Positions 17,356 to 27,354 of a stretch of DNA of 64,000 nt are shown here, in pieces. The DNA comes from Bacteroides faecis MAJ27 (lineage in GTDB: Bacteria > Bacteroidota > Bacteroidia > Bacteroidales > Bacteroidaceae): positions 140,505 through 204,504 of the forward strand of contig NZ_FNNN01000009.1 in NCBI RefSeq assembly GCF_900106755.1, in the 5' to 3' direction. Position 1 is the stretch's first letter. Each line of letters begins with the position of its first letter. Below the pieces are notes generated by a model that saw only the letters and a program-made list of their open reading frames with translations, did not search any database and was not told where the DNA came from. The translations under genes were made by a program, and so were the position numbers.

Positions 17356-20300
17356 ATGGAAAAATTTAATGCAATGAGGACTAGACTTTTACAAGATCTT
17401 CAAAAGAAAACCATCTGGTTTAAGAGCATAGTGGCGCTCACTTGCTTGTTGCTGACCTCCGCATCTGCCTTTGCACAGACAAAGACTGTGACTGGTACGG
17501 TAACAGATGCCACCAATGAACCGCTGATCGGTGCATCGGTGCTCGTACAAGGAACTTCCACCGGAACCATCACCGATATGGACGGTAAGTATTCAATCTC
17601 CGTCACACCGGAAGACGTACTGGTATTCTCTTATGTAGGAATGAACGCACAAAGCGTCAAAGTCGGAACGCAGAATGTGATCAACGTCACGCTGAAAGAA
17701 GACTCGCAGATGCTAGCCGAAACAGTAGTTATCGGATACGGTAGTGCCAAGAAAAGAGATTTGACAGGTTCTATCACTAACATCAAAGGAGAGGAAATAG
17801 CCAATAAACCTGCGACGAATCCATTATCTTCCCTACAGGGTAAAGTGGCAGGTGTACAAATCGTAAACTCCGGACATGCCGGTGCCGACCCCGAAATCCG
17901 TATCCGTGGTACAAACTCCATCAACGGATACAAACCGTTGTATGTTGTAGACGGATTATTCAATGACAACATCAACTTCCTCAATCCGGAAGATATCGAG
18001 TCTATGGAAATCCTGAAAGACCCGTCATCACTTGCCATCTTCGGTGTGCGCGGTGCGAATGGTGTCATTATCATCACCACCAAGAAAGCCAAAGAAGGAC
18101 AGACTCTGGTAAACATCAATACCTCCTTCGGTTTCAAGAAAGTAGTAGATAAAGTGGACATGGTTAACGGTCCGCAATTCAGGGAACTGTACAGCGAACA
18201 GCTCGCCAATCAAAAAGACGATCCGTTCGACTTTAGCGGCTGGAATGCAAATACCAACTGGCAGGATGAGATTTTTCAGACTGCCTTCATCACCAACAAT
18301 AATATCAGCATTACCGGAGCTTCTCCGAAGCACAGCTTCTATCTGGGTGTAGGTTACTCTCACGAACAAGGAAACATCAAGCATGAGAAGTTCAGCAAAG
18401 TGACCATCAATGCAAGTAATGACTACAAAATCACGGACTTTCTGAAAGTCGGCTTCCAGTTCAATGGGGCACGTACGCTACCTGCTGATTCCAAGCAGGT
18501 ATTGGGGGCTCTCCGTGCCACTCCTATCGCACCGGTATACAATAAGGAATACGGCTTATACAGCGTTCTACCCGAATTTCAGAAAGCACAGATCAACAAT
18601 CCGATGGTAGACGTCGAGCTGAAAGCCAATACGACCAAAGCCGAAAACTACCGGGCATCGGGTAATATCTATGGTGAAGTGGACTTTCTGAAACATTTCA
18701 CCTTCAAAGCGATGTTCTCTATGGACTATGCTTCCAACAACGGACGTACTTATCTGCCTATCATGAAAGTGTACGACGATACAGCTGCAGGAGATGTCGT
18801 GACACTGGGAACCGGCAAAACGGAAGTCAGCCAGTTCAAGGAAAATGAAACGAAAGTACAGAGCGACTATCTGCTGACCTATACCAACAGCTTTGACAAT
18901 GGCAATCACAACCTGACTGCTACAGCCGGTTTCACCACTTATTACAATTCGCTGAGCCGACTGGACGGAGCACGCAAACAAGGTGTCGGTCTGGTTATTC
19001 CTGACGATCCGGACAAATGGTTTGTCAGTATCGGTGATGCCGCAACAGCTACCAACGGAAGTACCCAATGGGAGCGGAGTACGGTATCCATGCTGGCACG
19101 TGTGATCTACAACTATAAAGGGAAATACCTGTTCAACGGTTCGTTCCGCCGGGACGGTTCTTCCGCCTTCTCCTACACAGGCAATGAGTGGCAGAACTTC
19201 TTCTCATTAGGTGGTGGCTGGCTGATGACCGAAGAAGAGTTTATGAAAGATATCAAATGGCTCGACATGTTGAAACTCAAGGCATCTTACGGTACGTTAG
19301 GTAACCAGAATCTGGACAAAGCCTACCCCGCCGAACCTCTATTGACAAATGCTTACTCAGCAGTTTTCGGCAAGCCATCCATTATTTACCCCGGATACCA
19401 GCTCGCCTATCTGCCTAACCCTAATCTGCGTTGGGAAAAAGTAGAAGCCTGGGAAGCTGGTTTCGAAACGAACGTGCTGCGCAACCGCCTGCATTTTGAA
19501 GGAGTATATTATAAGAAAAGGACAAAAGACCTGCTAGCCGAAGTGCCCGGTATCTCCGGAACAGTGCCCGGCATCGGCAACTTGGGAGAAATCCAGAACA
19601 TGGGTGTTGAAATGGCAGCCAGCTGGCGTGACCAGATCGGTGACTGGGGATACTCTGTCAGTGCCAACCTGACCACCATCAAGAATAAGGTGAAGAGCCT
19701 CGTTCAGGATGGATACTCCATCATTGCCGGAGATAAACAGCAGAGTTACACCATGGCAGGCTACCCTATCGGATACTTCTATGGTTACAAAGTAGCAGGC
19801 GTCTACCAGTCGCAAGCCGACATCGACGCATCGCCCGAAAACACCCTTGCCACAGTCACTCCCGGTGACCTGAAGTTCGCCGACGTGAACAGAGACGGCA
19901 AGATTACCTCGGAAGACCGTACAATGATAGGTAACCCGACACCGGATTTCACCTATGGCCTTTCGCTCGGACTAACGTATAAGAACTGGTCACTGGGTAT
20001 CGACATGATGGGACAGCATGGTAACGAGATTTTCCGTACCTGGGACAATTACAACTTTGCACAGTTCAACTATCTGGCACAACGCATGGACCGCTGGCAC
20101 GGAGAAGGCACTTCCAACAGCCAGCCATTGCTGAACTCCAAACATTCCATCAACACGTTAAATTCGGATTATTACATCGAAGACGGAAGTTTCTTCCGCA
20201 TCCGTAACGTGCAGCTTGCCTACTCATTCGACAAGTCTTTGCTTGCCAAGATACGCCTGCAGGCACTGAAAGTCTATGTCAACATACAAAACCTGAAGAC

Positions 20301-20421
20301 ATGGAAGCATAACACCGGCTACACCCCGGAACTGGGTGGCAGCGCTACCGCCTTCGGAGTAGACAATGGCAGTTACCCCGTACCCGCCGTCTACACCTTC
20401 GGTATCAACCTAACTTTTTGA
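17356..20421 (+). CDS. SusC/RagA family TonB-dependent outer-membrane transporter
   Basis: A 1,021-residue TonB-linked oligosaccharide importer. The signal peptide ends SASAFAQ (about residue 41). The carboxypeptidase-D regulatory-like domain (VTGTVTDATNEPLIGASVLV to about 125) comes next, followed by the plug with the SusC signature (LSSLQGKVAGVQIVNSG, IRIRGTNSINGYKPLYVVDG, IESMEILKDPSSLAIFG). The rest is the 22-strand barrel, ending VYTFGINLTF. No N-terminal FecR-interaction (STN) domain is present, so an anti-sigma/ECF control route is unlikely. It forms the outer-membrane complex with the SusD protein encoded 19 bp downstream. The adjacent GH3 and GH144 genes point to beta-1,2-glucan fragments as cargo. 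Confidence 0.95.
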   Translation: MEKFNAMRTRLLQDLQKKTIWFKSIVALTCLLLTSASAFAQTKTVTGTVTDATNEPLIGASVLVQGTSTGTITDMDGKYSISVTPEDVLVFSYVGMNAQSVKVGTQNVINVTLKEDSQMLAETVVIGYGSAKKRDLTGSITNIKGEEIANKPATNPLSSLQGKVAGVQIVNSGHAGADPEIRIRGTNSINGYKPLYVVDGLFNDNINFLNPEDIESMEILKDPSSLAIFGVRGANGVIIITTKKAKEGQTLVNINTSFGFKKVVDKVDMVNGPQFRELYSEQLANQKDDPFDFSGWNANTNWQDEIFQTAFITNNNISITGASPKHSFYLGVGYSHEQGNIKHEKFSKVTINASNDYKITDFLKVGFQFNGARTLPADSKQVLGALRATPIAPVYNKEYGLYSVLPEFQKAQINNPMVDVELKANTTKAENYRASGNIYGEVDFLKHFTFKAMFSMDYASNNGRTYLPIMKVYDDTAAGDVVTLGTGKTEVSQFKENETKVQSDYLLTYTNSFDNGNHNLTATAGFTTYYNSLSRLDGARKQGVGLVIPDDPDKWFVSIGDAATATNGSTQWERSTVSMLARVIYNYKGKYLFNGSFRRDGSSAFSYTGNEWQNFFSLGGGWLMTEEEFMKDIKWLDMLKLKASYGTLGNQNLDKAYPAEPLLTNAYSAVFGKPSIIYPGYQLAYLPNPNLRWEKVEAWEAGFETNVLRNRLHFEGVYYKKRTKDLLAEVPGISGTVPGIGNLGEIQNMGVEMAASWRDQIGDWGYSVSANLTTIKNKVKSLVQDGYSIIAGDKQQSYTMAGYPIGYFYGYKVAGVYQSQADIDASPENTLATVTPGDLKFADVNRDGKITSEDRTMIGNPTPDFTYGLSLGLTYKNWSLGIDMMGQHGNEIFRTWDNYNFAQFNYLAQRMDRWHGEGTSNSQPLLNSKHSINTLNSDYYIEDGSFFRIRNVQLAYSFDKSLLAKIRLQALKVYVNIQNLKTWKHNTGYTPELGGSATAFGVDNGSYPVPAVYTFGINLTF

Positions 20422-20440
20422 TCTTTAAAACAATAATGGT

Positions 20441-21970
20441 ATGAAACTAAATAAATATCTTTTTTCCACTTTCATTGCCGCTTCTGCCTTGCTAATAAGC
20501 AGTTGCAGCGACTTTCTGGACCGGAGTCCGCAGGGACAATTTACCGAAGACGACAATCCCAACGCATTGGTCAACGGTAAAATCTATAATGTCTATACCA
20601 TGATGCGTAACTTCAACATCACTGCCGGCACCCCCGCCCTTGCCATCCATTGTCTGCGTTCCGAAGATTCCGAGAAGGGAAGTATTCCGAGCGACGGATC
20701 GGACGTAGCCGAAATGTACGATGACTTTCTGTACACTCCAACCAACGGTCTGTTAGGGGCTTACTGGGGACAGAATTACGCCGTCATCTACCAATGTAAT
20801 GATATCCTCGATGCCATTGCCGAGAAAGAAACTGCCGGACAAACGGAAGCCGAAGACATCATCAACAAAGGAGAGGCTTCTTTCTTCCGTGCTTACTGTT
20901 ACTTCAATCTGGTAAGAGCCTTTGGCGAAGTACCTCTGGTGACTTACAAAATCAACGACGCTTCGGAAGCCAACATTCCGAAAACGACTGCTGATAAAAT
21001 CTACGAGCAGATTGATACCGACCTGAAAACAGCGGAAGAGTCATTGCCCGAAACATGGAGTACCGAATATACCGGACGACTGACCTGGGGGGCCGCCCGT
21101 TCACTTCATGCCCGTACCTATATGATGCGCAACGACTGGAACAATATGTACACAGCTTCTACCGACGTTATCAATAAAGGTTTATATAATCTGAAAACAC
21201 CCTATAATGAAATATTTACCGATGACGGTGAGAATAGCGGAGGTTCCATATTCGAACTGCAATGTACAGCCACAGCCGCTCTCCCGCAAAGTGAAGTGAT
21301 CGGCAGTCAGTTCTGCGAAGTGCAAGGCATACGCGGAGCCGGTCAGTGGGACTTAGGATGGGGATGGCACATGGCCACCCAGTTTATGGCAGACGCCTAC
21401 GAAGCAGGAGACCCTCGTAAGAACGCTACGCTGCTCTACTTCCGTAAATCGGACGATGAGCCTATTACTCCGGAAAACACCAACGAGCCTTATGGTGAGT
21501 CACCCGTTTCTCCGGCTATGGGAGCTTACTTCAACAAGAAAGCCTATACGGACCCTGCCCTGCGTAAAGAATACACCAACAAAGGTTTCTGGGTAAATAT
21601 CCGTCTGATCCGGTATTCGGACGTAGTATTGATGGCTGCCGAAGCTGCCAACGAAAAGAATATCCCCGGAGAAGCAATAGATTATCTGGAAATGGTACGC
21701 GCACGTGCCAGAGGCAGCAATACGAATATATTGCCGAAAGTAACAACCACCGATCAGGGAGAATTGCGGGAAGCCATCCGCCACGAACGCCGCGTGGAAC
21801 TCGGACTTGAGTTCGACCGTTTCTATGACCTTGTACGTTGGGGAATCGCTGCGGATGTATTGCACGCCGCCGGAAAAGTAAACTATCAGGCCAAGAATGC
21901 CTTATTGCCTTTGCCTCAATCAGAGATTGACAAGTCAAAGGGAGTGCTGGTACAGAATCCGGATTATTAA
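20441..21970 (+). CDS. SusD/RagB family glycan-binding lipoprotein
   Basis: A 509-residue surface lipoprotein (LLISSC, Cys22) that caps the SusC transporter and captures oligosaccharides. The TPR-like helical scaffold of the family is visible in AEDIINKGEASFFRAYCYFNLVRAFGEVPLVT and in the C-terminal block YLEMVRARARG ... AIRHERRVELGLEFDRFYDLVRWG, the usual SusD_RagB ending. The final residues, KGVLVQNPDY, are also typical. The gene follows SusC directly. After it comes a 100-bp palindromic repeat before the GH3 gene. The ligand is inferred from the neighbouring enzymes. Confidence 0.95.
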   Translation: MKLNKYLFSTFIAASALLISSCSDFLDRSPQGQFTEDDNPNALVNGKIYNVYTMMRNFNITAGTPALAIHCLRSEDSEKGSIPSDGSDVAEMYDDFLYTPTNGLLGAYWGQNYAVIYQCNDILDAIAEKETAGQTEAEDIINKGEASFFRAYCYFNLVRAFGEVPLVTYKINDASEANIPKTTADKIYEQIDTDLKTAEESLPETWSTEYTGRLTWGAARSLHARTYMMRNDWNNMYTASTDVINKGLYNLKTPYNEIFTDDGENSGGSIFELQCTATAALPQSEVIGSQFCEVQGIRGAGQWDLGWGWHMATQFMADAYEAGDPRKNATLLYFRKSDDEPITPENTNEPYGESPVSPAMGAYFNKKAYTDPALRKEYTNKGFWVNIRLIRYSDVVLMAAEAANEKNIPGEAIDYLEMVRARARGSNTNILPKVTTTDQGELREAIRHERRVELGLEFDRFYDLVRWGIAADVLHAAGKVNYQAKNALLPLPQSEIDKSKGVLVQNPDY

Positions 21971-21991
21971 TATAATATGAAATAATAAATT

Positions 21992-22075
21992 TAGGCACGG
22001 ATTACACGGATTTCACGGCTTTAAGAGATTAGACAGGCTATTGAAAACCGTGTTAATCCGTGTAATCCGTGCTTA
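21992..22075. repeat. Palindromic intergenic repeat, copy 1
   Basis: The left arm begins TAGGCACGGATTACACGGA and is mirrored by a right arm ending in GTGTAATCCGTGC, with an A/T-rich centre containing CTTTAAGAGATT. A second copy lies at 24425-24504 in the opposite orientation. Each arm itself repeats the ACGGATT unit. It sits between the SusD and GH3 genes and would fold into a long hairpin in the mRNA. Confidence 0.85.
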
Positions 22076-22097
22076 AAAATTAAACAGATAAAACGAT

Positions 22098-24413
22098 ATG
22101 ATAAATAAGAAAATATTTTTTTCATTTCTACTGCTCACTGCCGGCTTCCTGAGTGCGGCAGCGCAGAAATCGCCGCAGGACATGGACCGTTTCATCGACG
22201 CACTGATGAAGAAGATGACTGTGGAAGAAAAGATAGGGCAACTGAACCTCCCCGTCGCAGGAGAGATCACTACAGGACAAGCCAAAAGCAGTGACATCGC
22301 CGCCAAAATAAAACGGGGCGAAGTGGGCGGCCTGTTCAATCTGAAAGGAGTAGAGAAAATACGTGATGTACAGAAACAGGCAGTAGAACAATCCCGTCTG
22401 GGTATCCCCTTGCTGTTTGGTATGGATGTCATCCACGGATACGAAACAATGTTCCCCATTCCGTTAGGACTGTCCTGTACCTGGGATATGACCGCCATTG
22501 AAGAATCGGCACGCATTGCAGCCATAGAGGCCAGTGCCGACGGTATCTCATGGACATTCAGCCCGATGGTGGACATCTCACGCGACCCACGTTGGGGACG
22601 TGTTTCCGAAGGCAGCGGTGAAGACCCGTTTCTCGGAGCAATGATTGCCGAAGCAATGATACTCGGTTATCAGGGAAAGAATATGCAGCGGAATGACGAA
22701 ATCATGGCCTGCGTAAAACACTTTGCACTGTATGGCGCAGGGGAAGGCGGACGCGACTACAACACGGTAGACATGAGCCGCCAGCGGATGTTCAATGAAT
22801 ACATGCTGCCCTACGAAGCTGCTGTTGAAGCCGGTGTAGGAAGTGTGATGGCATCGTTCAACGAAGTAGACGGTGTGCCTGCTACCGCCAACAAGTGGCT
22901 GATGACAGACGTACTGCGTGGTCAGTGGGGCTTCAACGGATTTGTAGTAACCGACTACACCGGAATCTCTGAAATGATCGACCACGGTATAGGCGACCTG
23001 CAAACAGTTTCCGCACGTGCCATCAATGCCGGAGTAGACATGGATATGGTAAGCGAGGGCTTTGTCGGCACACTCAAAAAGTCTGTTCAGGAAGGCAAGG
23101 TTTCTATGGCAACACTGAATACCGCCTGCCGCCGTATTCTGGAAGCTAAATACAAACTGGGATTATTTGACAACCCCTACAAATATTGCGACCCGAAACG
23201 TCCTGCACGTGACATCTTTACGAAAGCGCATCGCGACGCTGCCCGCAGAATTGCCGCAGAAAGTTTTGTGCTTTTAAAGAACGACGACGTGACACTCATT
23301 CCGGGAACTCCTGCGGAACCTCTTCTTCCCTTCAATCCGAAAGGTAACATCGCCGTGATAGGCCCGCTCGCCGACAGCCGGACAAACATGCCCGGTACAT
23401 GGAGCGTAGCTGCCGTACTCGACCGGTGTCCGTCGTTGGTAGAAGGACTGAAAGAAATGACTGCCGGAAAAGCCAATATTCTTTATGCCAAAGGCAGCAA
23501 TCTGATCAGTGACGCATCCTACGAAGAACGTGCCACCATGTTCGGACGTTCGCTGAACCGTGATAACCGGACAGACCAGCAACTGCTGGATGAAGCATTG
23601 ACAGTAGCCAACCAGTCGGATATCATCATCGCCGCCCTCGGAGAGTCATCCGAAATGAGCGGAGAAAGCAGCAGCCGTACCGACCTGAACATTCCGGATG
23701 TACAGCAAAACCTGTTGAAGGAATTGCTGAAAACCGGGAAACCCGTTGTATTGGTATTATTTACAGGCCGTCCGCTGACACTGACTTGGGAGCAGGAGCA
23801 TGTACCCGCCATTCTGAATGTATGGTTCGGAGGCAGCGAAGCTGCTTATGCCATTGGCGACGCGCTCTTCGGATATGTCAATCCGGGTGGAAAACTGACC
23901 ATGAGCTTCCCGAAGAATGTCGGTCAGATTCCGCTGTATTATGCGCATAAGAATACAGGACGTCCGCTGGCACAAGGCAAATGGTTCGAAAAGTTCCGCA
24001 GCAATTATCTGGATGTAGACAACGAACCGCTTTATCCATTCGGATACGGACTTTCTTACACGACCTTCTCCTACGGGGATATCGACCTGAGCCGTTCTAC
24101 CATCGATATGACGGGAGAGCTGACGGCAGCAGTAATGGTAACCAATACCGGGACATGGCCGGGATCAGAAGTAGTGCAACTCTACATTCGGGATCTTGTC
24201 GGCAGTACCACCCGTCCGGTGAAAGAACTGAAAGGCTTTCAGAAGATATTCCTCGAACCGGGACAGTCAGAGATTGTACGGTTCAAGATTGCACCGGAAA
24301 TGCTGAGGTATTACAACTACGACCTGCAACTGGTAGCAGAACCGGGTGAGTTTGAAGTAATGATCGGAACAAACAGCCGGGACGTGAAATCCGCACGATT
24401 CACGCTAAAATAA
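22098..24413 (+). CDS. GH3 beta-glucosidase, exported
   Basis: A 771-residue family 3 glycoside hydrolase with a signal peptide ending LSAAAQ. The three-domain BglX-like layout is clear. An (alpha/beta)8 barrel comes first, with WTFSPMVDISRDPRWGRVSEG and KHFALYG and with nucleophile Asp286 in GFVVTDYTG. The alpha/beta sandwich (about 395-610) contains ESSEMSGESSSRTDLNIP. A C-terminal fibronectin-III-like domain (about 670-770) contains PVKELKGFQKIFLEPGQ. It removes glucose from the non-reducing end of beta-glucosides in the periplasm. A B. thetaiotaomicron GH3 in an equivalent locus (BT_3567, from memory) acts on beta-1,2-gluco-oligosaccharides, and pairing with GH144 supports the same here. 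Confidence 0.94.
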   Translation: MINKKIFFSFLLLTAGFLSAAAQKSPQDMDRFIDALMKKMTVEEKIGQLNLPVAGEITTGQAKSSDIAAKIKRGEVGGLFNLKGVEKIRDVQKQAVEQSRLGIPLLFGMDVIHGYETMFPIPLGLSCTWDMTAIEESARIAAIEASADGISWTFSPMVDISRDPRWGRVSEGSGEDPFLGAMIAEAMILGYQGKNMQRNDEIMACVKHFALYGAGEGGRDYNTVDMSRQRMFNEYMLPYEAAVEAGVGSVMASFNEVDGVPATANKWLMTDVLRGQWGFNGFVVTDYTGISEMIDHGIGDLQTVSARAINAGVDMDMVSEGFVGTLKKSVQEGKVSMATLNTACRRILEAKYKLGLFDNPYKYCDPKRPARDIFTKAHRDAARRIAAESFVLLKNDDVTLIPGTPAEPLLPFNPKGNIAVIGPLADSRTNMPGTWSVAAVLDRCPSLVEGLKEMTAGKANILYAKGSNLISDASYEERATMFGRSLNRDNRTDQQLLDEALTVANQSDIIIAALGESSEMSGESSSRTDLNIPDVQQNLLKELLKTGKPVVLVLFTGRPLTLTWEQEHVPAILNVWFGGSEAAYAIGDALFGYVNPGGKLTMSFPKNVGQIPLYYAHKNTGRPLAQGKWFEKFRSNYLDVDNEPLYPFGYGLSYTTFSYGDIDLSRSTIDMTGELTAAVMVTNTGTWPGSEVVQLYIRDLVGSTTRPVKELKGFQKIFLEPGQSEIVRFKIAPEMLRYYNYDLQLVAEPGEFEVMIGTNSRDVKSARFTLK

Positions 24414-24424
24414 AAATCGTACAA

Positions 24425-24504
24425 TAGGCACGGATTACACGGATTCACACGGTCTTTAACTGCGCAATCTCTTAAAACCGTGAAATCCGTGTAATCCGTG
24501 CCTA
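24425..24504. repeat. Palindromic intergenic repeat, copy 2 (inverted relative to copy 1)
   Basis: The left arm TAGGCACGGATTACACGGAT is mirrored by a right arm ending ATCCGTGTAATCCGTGCCTA. Its reverse complement matches copy 1 through the left arm and into the loop (TTTAAGAGATT), so the two copies are in opposite orientation around the GH3 gene. Confidence 0.85.
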
Positions 24505-24535
24505 AATCTTATTCTCTCATTTAAATCCACAATCA

Positions 24536-25900
24536 ATGAAAAAACTATCTCTCTATATTGCGCTTTTCTGCCTCATAATGACGGCAGGAGCGTGTAAGAA
24601 CAAGACTGGCGGACAAACCACCGCCAGTTCCGAACTTTCGGATGACGCCCTGATGGACACCGTTCAGCGTCGCACCTTTCTCTACTTTTGGGAGGGTGCC
24701 GAACCCAACAGCGGGCTTGCGCCCGAACGGTATCATGTAGACGGGGTATATCCGCAAAACGACGCCAATGTAGTTACTTCGGGCGGCAGTGGTTTCGGTA
24801 TTATGGCTATTCTTGCCGGAATAGACCGTGGCTACGTCACCCGCGAAGAAGGTCTGGCACGAATGGAACGTATCGTTTCCTTCCTCGAAAAAGCAGACCG
24901 CTTTCACGGAGCATATCCGCACTGGTGGTATGGCGATACGGGAAAGGTGAAACCTTTCGGTCAGAAAGATAATGGAGGCGACCTGGTAGAAACCGCTTTC
25001 CTGATACAAGGTCTGCTTGCCGTACACCAGTATTATATCAATGGCAACGAGAAAGAAAAAGCTCTGGCCCAACGTATCGACCAAATTTGGCGGGACGTCG
25101 ACTGGAACTGGTATCGTAAGGGGGGACAAAACGTGTTATATTGGCACTGGAGCCCCACATACGGTTGGGAAATGGATTTCCCGATACATGGCTATAACGA
25201 ATGTATGATTATGTATATCCTCGCCGCAGCCTCTCCTACCCACGGAGTTCCGGCAGCCGTCTATCACGATGGCTGGGCGCAGAATGGGGCTATCGTCTCT
25301 CCGCATAAAGTGGAAGGTATCGAGTTGCATCTTCGCTACCAGGGTACAGAAGCCGGCCCGCTTTTCTGGGCACAGTATTCTTTCCTGGGGCTCGATCCGG
25401 TAGGATTAAAAGATGAATATTGTCCGAGCTACTTCCACGAGATGAGGAACCTGACACTCGTGAATCGTGCTTACTGCATCCGTAATCCCAAGCATTACAA
25501 AGGTTTCGGACCGGACTGCTGGGGATTGACAGCCAGCTACTCCGTTGACGGCTATGCCGCTCACTCACCGAACGAACAGGATGACAAAGGGGTGATCTCC
25601 CCTACCGCCGCCCTTTCGTCCATCGTCTATACTCCGGAATACTCGATGCAAGTGATGCGCTACCTATACAACATGGGTGATAAAGTCTTCGGTCCTTTCG
25701 GATTCTACGATGCTTTCAGCGAAACGGACAACTGGTATCCACAACGTTATCTTGCCATTGACCAAGGGCCTATCGCAGTCATGATTGAAAATTACCGCAC
25801 AGGGCTGCTATGGAAACTCTTTATGAGCCATCCCGACGTACAGGCAGGACTTACCAAGCTAGGTTTTAATACCAACAAGCAGGATGTAAGGCAGAAATAA
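24536..25900 (+). CDS. GH144 family endo-beta-1,2-glucanase-like lipoprotein
   Basis: A 454-residue lipoprotein (MTAGAC, Cys20) with the glucoamylase-like (alpha/alpha)6 fold annotated as GH144. Typical segments are RRTFLYFWEGAEPNSGLAPER near residue 45, SGGSGFGIMAILAGIDRGY, GDLVETAFLIQGLLA, WHWSPTYGWEMDFPIHGYNECMIMYILAA and the C-terminal GPFGFYDAFSETDNWYPQRYLAIDQGPI. Characterised GH144 members cut beta-1,2-glucan (sophoran) internally with inversion. As a lipoprotein it could act on the surface or in the periplasm, feeding fragments to the SusC/SusD pair and the GH3 enzyme. It is the last gene of the locus; a long hairpin follows at 25961-25997. Assignment of GH144 from sequence memory is fairly firm, substrate is inferred. 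Confidence 0.88.
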   Translation: MKKLSLYIALFCLIMTAGACKNKTGGQTTASSELSDDALMDTVQRRTFLYFWEGAEPNSGLAPERYHVDGVYPQNDANVVTSGGSGFGIMAILAGIDRGYVTREEGLARMERIVSFLEKADRFHGAYPHWWYGDTGKVKPFGQKDNGGDLVETAFLIQGLLAVHQYYINGNEKEKALAQRIDQIWRDVDWNWYRKGGQNVLYWHWSPTYGWEMDFPIHGYNECMIMYILAAASPTHGVPAAVYHDGWAQNGAIVSPHKVEGIELHLRYQGTEAGPLFWAQYSFLGLDPVGLKDEYCPSYFHEMRNLTLVNRAYCIRNPKHYKGFGPDCWGLTASYSVDGYAAHSPNEQDDKGVISPTAALSSIVYTPEYSMQVMRYLYNMGDKVFGPFGFYDAFSETDNWYPQRYLAIDQGPIAVMIENYRTGLLWKLFMSHPDVQAGLTKLGFNTNKQDVRQK

Positions 25901-25960
25901 AGAAACCAACCATCATCTAATTTTCAAGAGTTGCCTCAAAGCATCTCAACTCCCCGCTCT

Positions 25961-25997
25961 CAAGGAGGATGTGTCTAAATCTGACACATCCTCCTTG
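25961..25997 (+). terminator. Strong hairpin ending the SusC/D-GH3-GH144 operon
   Basis: CAAGGAGGATGTGTC pairs perfectly with GACACATCCTCCTTG around a 7-nt loop (15 bp). No T-run follows, so it may protect the mRNA end or terminate with help. Confidence 0.65.
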
Positions 25998-26131
25998 TCT
26001 ATAAACACGTCCCTTTCTAAGAACTTAGAAAGTACTGCTTTCCAAATTATTAGCATATTTTTTGCTCATGTTCTATTTTTTAGCGAATATTGCAGAAAAG
26101 TTCAAGACTTTAATACTGCTGACAAATAATT

Positions 26132-27354
26132 ATGAGGTTATCACTTTTCTTGTGTCTATTCGTATATTTCTCTTTTTCTGTACGCGTCTGTGCAGCAAAA
26201 GACGACTGCCTCCCTGGGTATTCGAAAATCAGGAAGGTCTTTATTTGGGAGTATCCGAAGTCATGGATGATGCCGGTCTGGCCTTGCTACAAGCCCAGAC
26301 ACGTGCCGTACTGAACTTTTGTCTGACCCAAGGTTTACCTTTCAAAACCATTACTACTTCAGAAATAGATGTAGAAGGAAAAAAAGAATCCACCCGACGT
26401 CTGGAAGCAGCACGACTGGAATTGTCAGGTTTTGAATGCGCACTAGAGAAATTATACGCACACCCATCCGGAGAATACTTTGTACTATGTCGGGTAAAAC
26501 AAGGTAAATCCAATAATAAAATCATTTTCAGCAGGGACGTCAGCAAGAAAAACCATTCCTCCGGGATTGATTCCTGTCTGGTAAGCAGCCTCATCGCAAC
26601 TACGTTGGGACACCATTCCTACAGTGAATCTGTCGTTTACAACAAGAATAACGGTAAAGAAGAGATCACAGTAAAAGTAGGGGAAAACGTATTACCCGGC
26701 AAAACCAGTTATCGCTATGCAGAATACCCTCCACAAGCGAACAAAGAGAAAATGGGCCTGAAGTTTTCTTATGATTTGCAGCATTCCTTTGGACGGGCGT
26801 GGATAGGAGCCCTCACGCAAATTCCACTTTGCAATAAAGTAGTATCTGTCGCAAGCGTGATATCTAGTTCTACAAAATCGAATGAAAAAGAAGAGATTGA
26901 ATCGATATTCAATAGTATTTCAAAACTTAGTGGAACATCGGAAGGAGTTCCTTTTCCTTTATATTGCACAGGTATTACAAAAGGACAGTTAATCATAGAA
27001 GCCGGAATTTATGGTACAGTCAAAGAAAATATTGCAGAACAAATTTGTTCCACTGGTATGGGAGAATCTAAAGACGGTATCGCAGCTTGTTCCGACGCAT
27101 TGGTTACTGTTTTGATAGAAACTGCTTCGATGATTCAGGCAGAAGTAAGTTCAACTATCAAATCCTATGTCCCCAATGATGCCTCGCCCGATGGCAATAA
27201 ATCAATGCACGCCCTTATCGACGCTTTCACTTCTAAGACAGATCTCTCACTGAAGAATTTCCGAATTGGATGGCAACAATTACCTGAAGGTATTGTCTGT
27301 ATCTGCACCTGTCCGACACCTAAAACTGGAGCAAAGAAGGAGGTACTGCCATGA
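26132..27354 (+). CDS. LPP20-like exported protein with apparent frameshift in the signal peptide region
   Basis: The body, from PPWVFENQEGLYLGVSEVMDD (about base 26210) to the stop at 27354, resembles the LPP20/putative stress lipoprotein family, whose members begin with a PxWV motif followed by GxS. It is in frame with an ATG at 26062, which would give an odd N-terminus without a clean signal. A good signal peptide (MRLSLFLCLFVYFSFSVRVCAA) starts at 26132 but in another frame. One extra A in the AAAA run at about 26198-26201 would join them. So the gene is frameshifted, slips during expression, or the base is a sequencing error. It overlaps the CHASE2 gene by 4 bp (ATGA), which implies co-translation. 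It is the first gene of the caspase operon. Confidence 0.65.
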
